64,000 nt of DNA, from the NCBI GenBank assembly GCA_027364575.1, contig DAHXPC010000009.1:28902-92901 (forward strand), given 5' to 3'. Below are positions 19,901 through 29,400 of this stretch, one piece after another. Under the pieces are notes generated by a model. It was given only the letters and a program-made list of their open reading frames with translations. It did no database searches and had not been told where the DNA came from. Origin of the DNA: a bacterium (GTDB lineage: Bacteria; Pseudomonadota; Gammaproteobacteria; UBA6186; Azoamicaceae). Numbering within the stretch: the first letter of the stretch is position 1; each line of letters begins with the position of its first letter. Position numbers and translations under genes: made by a program.

Positions 19901-22900
19901 GCGTCTTCAAGAACAAACCCTGCATTTAAATGAACATGCGCATACACCATTATCACAGATATATGGATGGACCGCACACCATGAGGGCCTATTTGATGTT
20001 TTATTTGTGTTTGAAAATTATCCAATTGAAGAAGGGGTGAGAGCGGGCAGTCAATCTTTTCAGATTGCGAGCATTAAAGGAATTGAGAAAACCGAGTATC
20101 CTTTGACAATTGTCGTCGTGCTCGGAAAAAAGATCCATTTCATTTTTCAGTATCAGACCGAACATTTTAATCAGGTATTAATTAAGCGAATCGCGACGCA
20201 TCTGAAAAACTTGTTGAAAAATATGCAAACCCATGCGGATGCCCCGCGCACATTGGCGTATTTATCGCAGGAAGAATACCAGCAATTAGTGAAGACTTGG
20301 AATGCAACCGAGCATCTGTATTCAGAAGATAAGACAATTCCGCAATTGTTTGAGGAGCAGGTAAAAGCTACCCCACATAACATAGCGTTGACATACGAGA
20401 ATGAAGAGCTTAGTTATCAAGCCTTAAACGAACGCGCCAATCAATTAGCACATTTTTTAAGGGAACAGGGTATTGGGCCAGATAAATTTGTGGCGATTGC
20501 GGTAGAGCGCTCGTTTGAAATGCTCGTGGGTTTATTAGGGATATTGAAAGCAGGTGGCGCTTATGTGCCCATTGATCCTTCGTATCCAGAAGAGCGGCTC
20601 ATATTTATGCTAGAGGATACGGGTGCGTCTTTTCTCATTACCCAGGCAAGCTTAAAAAAAATATTTTTAGGCTATGAGAAAATACTAGTTATTGACGAGA
20701 ATTGGCAAGCGGTCCAGAAAAAATCTCAGGAAAACCCACAATCTTTCACGTTACCTCAGCATTTAGCCTATGTCATTTATACCTCAGGCTCTACCGGCAA
20801 ACCAAAGGGCGTGATGTGTACTCATCAAGGACTTTCGAATCGATTATTATGGATGAAGGATAAATATAATCTTAGCGCTCAAGATCGAATTTTACAAAAA
20901 ACGCCTTTTACCTTTGACGTATCCGTTTGGGAAATTTTTCTCCCGCTCTTGGCAGGGGCAACGGAAGTCATCGCTAATCCTGAATTTCATAAAGAGCCCA
21001 ATTTAATTTTGGATTTGATCGATAAAAAGAAAGTATCTATCTGTCATTTTGTGCCACCCATGCTCGCGTCTTTCTTAGCGATTAGGGAAAAGTTTGAAGA
21101 GAATTCCCTGAGATTAGTGGTTGCCAGTGGTGACATTCTTTCACAGGAAACCGTTAAGGAATTTTATTCAAAGATCAATGCCCAGTTTGACAATTTGTAT
21201 GGCCCCACAGAAGCCTCCATCGATGTCACTGCCTACGAATGTCAGCAAGATGATCGTTTTTCACCTTCCATCGGGCGACCGATCTGGAATACCCAAATGT
21301 ATATTTTAGATCGCCAGCTAAATCCAGTGCCGATTGGGGTAAGTGGGGATATCTATATTGGCGGAATGGGTCTTGCAAGGGGCTATTTACATCGGCCGCA
21401 ACTAACCGCAGAGAAATTTATTCCCAATCCTTTTATCAGTCACGCTGAGGCTGTGGATGCAAGGAACTTAAGACTGTACTGCACAGGCGATCTGGCTTTA
21501 TACCTTCCGGATGGCAATATAGAGTTTTTGGGACGGCGTGATGATCAAGTGAAGTTAAGGGGATATCGCATTGAGCTTGGCGAGATTGGATCTGCCATTG
21601 CAAACCATCCGGATGTCGCCCAAGTGGAGGTAATCGCCAGAGAAGATGAGCCGGGCCGCAAACGGTTGGTTGCATATGTGGTTCCAAAAAACAAAAATGG
21701 CACACCGTTTAGCAACGATGCCTTGATAGCGGATCTCAGACAGTCTTTACATTCTGCACTGCCTGAATATATGGTCCCGTCGTTTTTTATGATTATGGAA
21801 CAGATCCCGCTCACGGTAAATGGCAAGGTTGATCGCAAAGCGCTTCCCTCACCGGATCCTTCCTTGCGATCGTTAGGCGATGAATATGTAGCGCCTTGTA
21901 ATGAACGAGAACGGGTGCTGTGCGAAATCTGGAGTGCTGTTTTAGGCATTGAACGGGTGGGAATACGGGATCACTTTTTTCGGATGGGAGGAGATTCTAT
22001 CGTCAGTATTCAACTGGTCTCAAAAGCCAGACAAAAGGGCATAAAATTTAGTGTTAAAGATGTGTTCACCCATCCGACTGTAGAAGCACTGGCGAGTGTT
22101 TCAGAAGATGCAAAAGCATCAGAAAATTTACAAGCCCTGCTAGGGGTTGTGGAGGGAGAAGTACCCTTAAGCCCTATACAAAAATGGTTTTTTGAACAAA
22201 ATCCTGCAACCGTTCATCACTTCAATCAAGTGATGTGGCTTAAGAGTGACGAATCCATCGATTTGCCTAGGCTACAAGAGGCATTAAAGGTAGTCTATCA
22301 TTACCATGATGGATTCCGGCTACGGTATAGAAAAGGAGCAGAAGGTTGGGTACAGTATTATGCCGAAGGATCTCCTTTGCCCTGGAAAATATGGCAGAGT
22401 GGAACCGAGAAGAGCCTGGGCGATGTCTGTACAGAACTCCAATCTAGCCTAAATATAGAACAGGGCCCATTAAGCCAATTATTGTGGGTTGCAGAGACAG
22501 GACAATTGCTTTGGGTTATTCATCACTTGATTGTGGATGGTGTATCTTGGCGTATTTTATTAGAAGATTTAAATCTTGCCTATGCCGGAGAGGCCTTAGG
22601 CTCTAAGAGTCACAGCTATCGAGATTGGAGTCAGTCTTTATCGAGATATGTTGTTAAGAGTGATCTTGAATATTATCAAGCTCAACTACAAGACATTCCT
22701 AGGTTACCAACCGATTATGTATACACCGGTTATATTGCTTTAAGGGATGTACAAGGATTAAACATTGCCTTCTCTTCGCAAATGACCAAGCAGTTCTTGC
22801 AGAAAGCGCATCAATCCTATGGTACTCAACCAGATGATTTACTGTTACTGGCACTTGTGCTGGCGGTAGGCGACTGTTTTGGACAATATCAAATATGCGT

Positions 22901-23492
22901 GGATTTAGAAGGTCATGGAAGAGAAGAATTAGGGGAACATTTAGATTTAACCCGTACATTGGGTTGGTTCACCAGTTTGCATCCAGTGATTTTAAAATTA
23001 CCTGAGCCTTCTAATATGGATCAAAGCATTAAACATGTTAAGGAGCATTTAAGACACATACCGCAAAAAGGGGTGAGTTATGGAATATTGAGCCAGATCC
23101 AAAAAACCTGCGCTTTTGTCCAAGGCGATATGGTTTTTAACTATCTGGGGCAGTGGTCAAATAGTCAGAGACAGGATGAGACATTTTTCTTTGGCGAAGG
23201 GGACACCGGTTTGAGTGTAAGCTTAGACAATCCTCATGTTTATCCTTTAGCCATTAATGGTGGTGTCAATCAAGGGCAATTAGAATTTCATTGGACTTAC
23301 AGTACACGCCATTACAAAGCTGAGACCATTGCAAAGCTTTCGAATGCATTCAAGGTACGGTTAGAAGCCCTGATAGAATATTGCTCAGAAGAAAAATATT
23401 ATGGGTATAGTCCTTCAGATTTTCCCTATGCCAAATTATCTGGAAAACAATTAGATAAATTATTTAAAAGATTGGAAGAACAAAATGAATAA
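13920..23492 (+). CDS. NRPS 1: A-T-C-A-T-C-A-T-E
   Basis: This 3190-residue protein has three modules. A1 is about residues 10-515. T1 (LGGHSLL, Ser ~547) is followed by C2 (HHIVVDDW ~727), A2 (~1060-1560), T2 (IGGDSI, Ser ~1597), C3 (HHILLDGW ~1819), A3 (~2150-2655), T3 (MGGDSI, Ser ~2693) and E (HHLIVDGVSW ~2868). There is no starting C domain: the protein begins exactly where a C-A linker would. Hand-read pocket residues are VDWTETCSV for A1 (beta-amino-acid-like), DMTKIGEVG for A2 (Asn type DLTKLGEVG) and DVWHVSLID for A3 (Ser type). C2 looks LCL. C3 starts YPLSALQTGLLFQ, like the C domains that follow epimerised residues, although module 2 has no E domain. It overlaps the next NRPS by 8 bases. 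Confidence 0.97.
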   Translation: MINKDKSIHQLFEELIKSVPDVIAVTYEDQHISYGALNERANQLAHYLQSIGVKLESRVGIALPRSIELIVGLLAILKSGGVYVPLDVDYPQERLGYMLEDSQIEWLLSLKKVEIPKSYRGKVIHLEEKTVYFNQPIDNLHLTVSPENLAYIIYTSGSTGRPKGVACHHASVINRLYWGWNHYSLKKNETCCLQSSIAFVDSTWDIFGTLLVGARLVLYKEAVSRNVEELLQTCLAHQITRITLIPSFLNTLIDFSPDKLRILKNTLSHWEITGESFKPNLIDHFFKHVGQTPILLDCYGATEATSVIYRDYVGKNGLKYKTKILSNTQIYLLNNDLEPVSIGDVGEIYIGGIGIARGYVNKPALTAERFIPNPFEVGSRLYKTGDLARYLPDGNIEFLGRVDHQVKLRGFRIELGEIEGTIETLEAVQQAIVLCREDIPGQKRLAAYVVPRHKADSSESDLLGSLQRLCEAHLPDYMRPSQWIVLEAFPLTGTGKIDRKGLPAPKGRTGLDAYHVPQGLLEERIAAVWSELLGIEIGRTDDFFRLGGHSLLATQMISHLRQALRLEIPIRAIFEHRVLSALARYLEQSHLEEGILPAITSVSRDMPQVLSFAQQRLWFIEQLLPNTSLYHNPIRLRLLGTLNVAALRQALNAMVARHEILRTVIVSSEGIALQKVLPENTGFALTESTEENPAFAKKTFQFECEPLCRGLLIKRSAREHVLILVFHHIVVDDWSMGIFFKELNAFYQAYAKDRPLLLPPLAVQYIDYSVWQRSWLQGEILQKQLRYWQTQLSGVVKLELPTDYPRPQELSYQGGCVQRKLSKAVFDQLQAFSQEYGVTLFMSLVASIQGFLSRYCNQTDIAIGTPIANRNVRETEGLIGFFINTLVLREQFEDNPSFETLIKRVENSTLSAYEHQDVPFEQLVEYLQVARELNRNPLFQVMFTLHPEMGEIALSELEIFSEGTEEQLSRFDLLINASVSPEGLYFGFDYAKDLFSQDRMERFADSYEIFLRGLLQEPSKRLSEISLLGVQERQQLSLWNETQHFYPKDKSIHQLFEEQVKRTPLNIAVVYEDQTLTYQALNEKANQLAHFLREQGVGPDTFVALALERSMDMVVGIFGILKAGGAYVPMDPSYPEERLIFLLEDTGVPFLITQGSLKAVFAGYNKTLYLDESWSEIEKRSKATPQSLTLPQHLAYVIYTSGSTGKPKGVMIAHQNLTHYITYAERAYPLRQGMSLVHGSYAFDMSVTALFLPLIQGYSIAIVSKSMDVEGLGEFIKAQDNLNLIKLTPTHLRALREQFSEAEIQKQKGVLIVGGENLLEEDIAYWKKASPDSDIVNEYGPTEATVGCCVYSIEKQSQIIPIGRPIANMKIYILGESLQMIPVGAIGEMYIGGAGLARGYLNRAGLTAEKFVPNPFICEEDMAMGEGLRLYRTGDLARYLPDGNIEFLGRMDDQVKVRGYRIELGEVETALSRHEDVSQGVVIAREDESGIKKLVAYVVPGDFTPSPTELREYLEKVLPDYMLPSFFVYVEQIPFTLNGKVDRKALLALDAFPRQLTDAYIAPSNEREKALCEIWSAVLGIERIGIRDHFFRIGGDSIVSIQLVSKARQKGIRFSIKDVFNYPTVEALAGVSQAIEESIPLQSQPGIGVGEALLPLTKHSDFNLTLLTQKILDHNFGKNAVLEDIYPLSALQTGLLFQALYEPNSDVYFIQSVLKIEGVIDQQALQRAWQKVCDHHAILRTGFVWEGLDKPLQYVLAKVEVSFEVEDWRQLTQVEQEARLAVCIEHDRQQGFELCQAPLFRIKLLECSAQQSYMIWSSHHILLDGWSTPLILADVLKAYEGSVTDTAVTLQHRVPYKNYISWLETQNTETAREYWQEMFSGVDGPTRLSFKRVITEVPNQKNYEAYEVELSIEETKATQRFASQHQITLNTVLQGAVGLLLQHYTQKAEVVMGVTLSGRTAELEGIEGMVGLFINTLPLKITCQNADTVEQYLKRLQEQTLHLNEHAHTPLSQIYGWTAHHEGLFDVLFVFENYPIEEGVRAGSQSFQIASIKGIEKTEYPLTIVVVLGKKIHFIFQYQTEHFNQVLIKRIATHLKNLLKNMQTHADAPRTLAYLSQEEYQQLVKTWNATEHLYSEDKTIPQLFEEQVKATPHNIALTYENEELSYQALNERANQLAHFLREQGIGPDKFVAIAVERSFEMLVGLLGILKAGGAYVPIDPSYPEERLIFMLEDTGASFLITQASLKKIFLGYEKILVIDENWQAVQKKSQENPQSFTLPQHLAYVIYTSGSTGKPKGVMCTHQGLSNRLLWMKDKYNLSAQDRILQKTPFTFDVSVWEIFLPLLAGATEVIANPEFHKEPNLILDLIDKKKVSICHFVPPMLASFLAIREKFEENSLRLVVASGDILSQETVKEFYSKINAQFDNLYGPTEASIDVTAYECQQDDRFSPSIGRPIWNTQMYILDRQLNPVPIGVSGDIYIGGMGLARGYLHRPQLTAEKFIPNPFISHAEAVDARNLRLYCTGDLALYLPDGNIEFLGRRDDQVKLRGYRIELGEIGSAIANHPDVAQVEVIAREDEPGRKRLVAYVVPKNKNGTPFSNDALIADLRQSLHSALPEYMVPSFFMIMEQIPLTVNGKVDRKALPSPDPSLRSLGDEYVAPCNERERVLCEIWSAVLGIERVGIRDHFFRMGGDSIVSIQLVSKARQKGIKFSVKDVFTHPTVEALASVSEDAKASENLQALLGVVEGEVPLSPIQKWFFEQNPATVHHFNQVMWLKSDESIDLPRLQEALKVVYHYHDGFRLRYRKGAEGWVQYYAEGSPLPWKIWQSGTEKSLGDVCTELQSSLNIEQGPLSQLLWVAETGQLLWVIHHLIVDGVSWRILLEDLNLAYAGEALGSKSHSYRDWSQSLSRYVVKSDLEYYQAQLQDIPRLPTDYVYTGYIALRDVQGLNIAFSSQMTKQFLQKAHQSYGTQPDDLLLLALVLAVGDCFGQYQICVDLEGHGREELGEHLDLTRTLGWFTSLHPVILKLPEPSNMDQSIKHVKEHLRHIPQKGVSYGILSQIQKTCAFVQGDMVFNYLGQWSNSQRQDETFFFGEGDTGLSVSLDNPHVYPLAINGGVNQGQLEFHWTYSTRHYKAETIAKLSNAFKVRLEALIEYCSEEKYYGYSPSDFPYAKLSGKQLDKLFKRLEEQNE

Positions 23493-26400
23493 TATTCAGG
23501 AAAATGTCCGTGAAAAGAAAACGAATATCGTAGCACTATACCCATTGTCACCGATGCAGGGAGGATTTTTTTTTCAAGCATTGTATGCAGAGGATTCAGA
23601 TGCATACTTTATTCAGATGCTTTTGGAATTGACCGGAGAATTACAGGTTGGAGCCCTTAAACAGGCTTGGTTAATATTGCTCGATCGTCATGAAAGCTTA
23701 AGAGCAAGCTTTATGTGGGAAGATTTAGAAGAACCGATACAAATTATTCATAAAAAAGTCGAACTCACTTGGCATGAAGAGGATTGGCAAGTATTATCGG
23801 AAGAAGCGCAAATACAAAAAATGGATGTCTATATTGAAAAAGATAGGGCACAAGGGTTTGATTTTACACAACCCCCTTTAATGCGGTGGAGTTTATTCAA
23901 ATGTAATCCGCGCAAGCATTATCTGCTTTGGAGCCAACACCATATTTTAAGCGATGGGTGGAGTGGACCCATTATATTAGATGAAATCCGAAGTATCTAT
24001 GACAGCTTAGTGAATGGGAAGCCCATTAATCTTCCCAACCGAAGAGCTTATGGCGATTATATTGCTTGGTTAAGTCGGCAAGATCAGAAGAGCGCTGAGA
24101 ATTATTGGAAACAGCTATTAGCAGGTGCTATCCCCACAAAACTGATCAATAAAAAGATAAAAGAAGAAAAAGCCCAGGCTTATGGAGACAATACGCTTAA
24201 TTTCAGTCTGGAAACAACCCAGCAGTTATTAAGTTATGCCGGGAAATTGGGGGTTACACCGAATACTGTATTGCAGACGCTTTGGGGAATTGTGCTGAGT
24301 ATGTATACCGGGCAAAGCGATGTCATATTTGGCGTGACGGTTTCAGGTCGTCAAATTGATTTGGCTGGCATTGAATCAATGGTGGGCATGTTTATTAATA
24401 CATTGCCATTGCGAGTACAGCTAAGCGGCTCTGAAAGTGTAGAAGACATTTTTCAAAACATTCAAAGCCAAATGGTCGGGATGCAAGAGTATGCTCACGT
24501 TCCCTTATGGAAGATCCAAGCTCAGCAAAAAGAAGGTGGCACTGGCTTATTTGATAGCACCTATACCTATCAAAATTATCCTATCCAAGAGGATGTGGGT
24601 CAGAGTTCAGGGTTAGGGATCAACCTAAAGAAAGGGATAGAGAAGATGGAGTATACCTTAGGGATTACTTTATCTTATCAAAATGGGTTAAGCGCACGCA
24701 TCGATTATCGTGAGGCATGCTTTACGCAAGATTTCATTGAACAGTTGCTGATTCATTTTGAGCAATTGATTATCAATGTCATCCATAAACCTTGGCAAAA
24801 AGTAGGAGAATTATCTTTTCTGTGCCCAGATGAATTGAAGCAAATGGCACTTTGGAATGCAACCCAGCATGAATATCCGAAAGACAGCAGTATTGTTCAA
24901 ATGTTTGAAGCACAAGTAGAAAGAACACCCTTGAATATTGCGATTGCCTATGAAGATCAACAGATTACTTATCAAGAACTCAACGAAAGATCAAATCAAT
25001 TGGCGCATTATCTTCAAGATTTCGGCGTAGAGGCAGAGGTGCCTGTCGCCATAGCCATTGAGCGCTCCATTGAGATGGTGATAGCGATCTTAGGGATCTT
25101 GAAGGCCGGAGGGGCGTATGTTCCCGTGGATATCAACTATCCGCCAGAACGCTTAGAGTATATGTTAGAAGACAGTGGTGTACCTTTTATCGTAAGCCGT
25201 CGGGCAGAATTAGAAAAGTTGTCGGTAGGGCAGCGGATAGTTATCGATTTAGACGAGATTCAAAAAAGCTTAATAGCACAACCCAAAACGCCACTTCCGC
25301 ATAGACTTTATCCAGAAAATCTTGCTTATATTATCTATACCTCAGGTTCTACAGGGAGGCCCAAGGGGGTGGGTGTTAGTCATGGGTCTGCAGGCGCTTA
25401 CTTGAGTTGGGCAAAGACCATCTATGGGGTAAATGATAGTCAACCCATTTTATTTCACGGCTCAATTTGTTTCGATATGAGCATAACCAGTTTATTTGTT
25501 CCGCTTTTAACTGGAAAATTAATCCAAATTATCAAAGAAGATTTCGCCAAAATGTTAGAAGGGGGGGATCTAAAAGATGCATTTGGCTTTATTAAGCTAA
25601 CCCCCAGCCATTTAAAGCTGGTGGAAGAAAGTACTCATTACAAACTGAGCGATTTAAGCCATTGTTTTGTTGTAGGGGGCGAGGCACTTACTGCAGAACA
25701 CTTAACAAACAGAAATCTGACGGTATTTAACGAATATGGGCCCACAGAAGCGACGGTGGCCTGTAGTCTCTATGAAATTAATCAGACACAGCAATACCAA
25801 ACGATCCCGATTGGGCGCCCCATTTGGAACACCCAGATGCATATATTCAATAAACACTTAAACTTGGTACCCGTAGGCGTAGCAGGGGAAATTTATATTG
25901 GCGGGGTAGGTATTGCGAGGGGCTATATCAATAAACCGAGTTTAACGGCAGAGCGATTTATTCCTAATCCCTTTGGCAATGGAGATCGTTTATACCAAAC
26001 AGGGGATTTGGGCAGATATCTTCCCGATGGGAATATGGAGTACCTGGGACGGATTGATCATCAAGTGAAGATCAGAGGATATAGAATAGAGCTTGGAGAA
26101 ATTGAAGCGACTTTAGAAGCTTCAACCGCTGTGCAACAGGCCATTGTTCTTTGTCGTGAAGATAGCCCGGGCCAAACTCGATTGGTGGCCTATGTGGTTC
26201 CCAAAAATACCGAAGATAGCGGTTTGGTAGAGTCTCTGAAAAGTCTTTGTCAGAATCGTTTGCCCGATTATATGCAACCAACCCTTTGGGTTATTTTAGA
26301 GTCATGGCCTTTAACTGCGAATGGCAAGATAGATAGAAAGGGATTACCGGCACCAGAAGGGCGTGAAGGGTTAGGAGAGTGTCAAACGCCGCAAGGATTA

Positions 26401-29400
26401 ATAGAGGAACGATTAGCACAAATTTGGTCAGAGCTTTTGGGATTAGAGGTAGGGCGAACCGATCATTTCTTTCGCTTAGGCGGGCATTCGCTATTAGCAG
26501 CCCAAGTCGTTTCTCGTTTGCGTGAAGTGTTAAGACTAGAAGTGCCTTTAAAAGCGATATTTGAATATAGTGTTTTATCCGAATTAGCACGTTATTTAGA
26601 GCAATCTCAGCTAGAAGAAGGTATTTTACCTGCTATTCCAAACGTATCACGAGATAAGCCACAGGCTTTATCTTTTGCGCAACAGAGGTTGTGGTTTTTA
26701 GAACAACTTTTACCCAATACAGGGTTATATCACAATCCTCTGAGTTTAAGGCTTTTAGGGGCATTAAATGTAGGTGCGTTACGCCAAGCGTTAGATGCCA
26801 TAGTTGCTCGTCATGAAATCCTAAGGACAATCATTATTAATTCAGAAGGGATTGCCTTACAGAAGGTGTTACCTGAGGATATAAGGTTTGCCTTAACAGA
26901 AAGTACAGAAGAAGATACCGAAGCCTTTATCAAAGCGCCTTTTCAGTTTGATAGCGAGCCTTTATGCAGAGGGTTACTTTTAAGACGTTCAGAGCAAGAG
27001 CATATTTTATTATTGGTTTTTCATCATATTGTGGTGGATGACTGGTCGATGGGGATATTCTGGAAAGAGTTAAATGACTTTTATACAGCCTATTCAGAAA
27101 ATAAGCTTTTTTCATTGCCTCCTTTACCGGTGCAATATCTTGATTATAGCGTCTGGCAACGGTCATGGTTAAAAGGGGAAGTATTAGAAAAGCAATTAGA
27201 TTATTGGCAAGTACAGTTGAAGGAGGTTTCAAGACTCGAGTTGCCGATGGATTATCCTAGGCCTAAAGAACTCTCTTATCAAGGTGGATCTGTTGGTAGG
27301 AAGCTTTCTAAAGAATTATTAGCCCAACTGAAAGCATTTTCTCAGTCTCAGGGGGTAACGCTGTTTATGAGTTTAGTGGCGAGTATTCAAGGGTTTTTGA
27401 GTCGGTATTGCAATCAAACGGATATTGTTATGGGGACCCCCATAGCAAATAGAAGGGCATCTGAAATAGAAGGACTGATAGGATTTTTTATCAATACCTT
27501 AGTATTAAGAAATCAGTTTGAAGACAATCCTAGCTTTGAGACTTTAATCAAGCGTGTGGAAAGCAATACGCTGTCAGCCTATGAGCATCAGGATGTACCT
27601 TTTGAGCAATTGGTTGAACATTTACAGGTTTCAAGGGAGCTTAATCGCAATCCTTTATTTCAAGTGATGTTTAATTTACAACATGATGAGGGAAAATTTC
27701 GGTTAGGCGATTTAGAGATCTTCCCGGAAGTCATGCCAGAATACTTATCCCGTTTTGACTTATTGATTAATGTAACGGCGGGTGCAGAAGGTTTTTACCT
27801 AAGGCTTGATTATGCCAAAGAATTGTTTAGTCAAGAGCGGATAGAACGACTTGCAGAATATTATGAGACTTTTTTAAGTGCGCTTCTCAACGCACCTTCT
27901 AAGCGACTTTCTGAAATGCCTTTATTAGGTGAGCAGGAACGACAACAGTTATTTCTTTGGAATGAAACACAGCAAGACTTGCCTAAGAATAAAAGTGTCC
28001 CTCAATTGTTTGAAGAACAAGTAGAGAAGACGCCATTTAATATTGCGGTGAGGTATGAGGGCCAAGAACTAAGCTATCAGGCGCTTAATGAACAGGCTAA
28101 TCAATTAGCACATTATCTGAGACAGAAAGGGGTTGGTCCGGATAAACTAGTGGCTATTGCGATAGAAAGATCATTAGAAATGATAGTAGGTATCTTGGGC
28201 ACTCTTAAAGCCAGTGGCGCTTATGTTCCGCTGGATGCATCTTATCCGGAAGACCGTCTTGCATTTATGTTAGAGGATACCCAAGCATCTGTTCTGATTA
28301 CACAAGCCTCTCTTAAAGAGAAGTTTGCATATTATGGTGGTAACATAATCGTTTTAGATGAGAATGAAGAGCAGCTAAAGGTTCAGCAAGAATCAAAGCT
28401 AAATCCTCCCTCTTTAACTTTCCCGCATCATCTGGCCTATGTTATTTATACTTCAGGCTCAACGGGTAGACCTAAAGGCGTGATGGTTAAACATGTTTCG
28501 CTCCTTAATTTCTTAGAAAATTTTCACTATAGTAGTGAACAAGAAGAAAATACAGCTCTTTGGACTAATACAAGTTTTGATGTGTCTATATATGAAATAT
28601 GGACTTCTCTTCGTTCAGGAGGGTGTTTATGCATTCCAACTGAAACGATTAGAAGAGATCCTCTGCTATATTTTAATTATTTAGTAAAATATAAAATCAC
28701 ATCGACCTATTTGCCCCCTTATATGTTAACGGAGTTCTTAGATTTTATAAGAACGTACCCCAGCAAATTGAATGTAAAAAGATTGTTGGTTGGGGTTGAG
28801 CCTATTGCTAAAAACATTTTATTAGAACTTCAACAAAAAATTCCCAATCTTAAAATTGTTAACGGATATGGTCCTACTGAAGCTACCATCTGCGCCACAC
28901 TTTATTGGATAAAAGAAAAAAATAATCATGATTCTCTAATTAGTCCTATCGGGAAGCAAATCTCAAACACTCAAATTTACATTTTAGATCCCCATCTTAA
29001 TACAGTTCCCATAGGAGTCAGTGGCGAGATCTATATTGGAGGAGCGGGTTTAGCGAGAGGATATCTAAATAAACCAGGTTTAACGGCTGAGCAATTCGTT
29101 CCAAATCCATTTGGAACGGGTAGCTGTTTGTACAAAACGGGAGATTTAGGGAGATATCTTCCCGATGGAAATATTGAATTTGTCGGTCGAGTTGACTATC
29201 AGGTGAAGTTACGGGGATTTCGAATAGAACTTGAAGAAATTGAAAGGACATTAGAACTCTCAGAAGCAGTTCAACAGCTTGTAGTTCTTTGTCGAGAAGA
29301 TATACCAGGACAAAAGCGTTTAGTAGCTTATGTTATTCCAAAGAAAAAAGGAGATAGTAATGGATTGATAGGATCTCTGCAAAGCTTTTGTCAAAGTCGT

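Noticed and set aside
21545..21949. Long antisense frames within the NRPS genes (for example 15151-15669 and 21545-21949)
   Set aside because: They mirror conserved NRPS codons on the other strand and recur antisense to duplicated domains; no protein family is visible.
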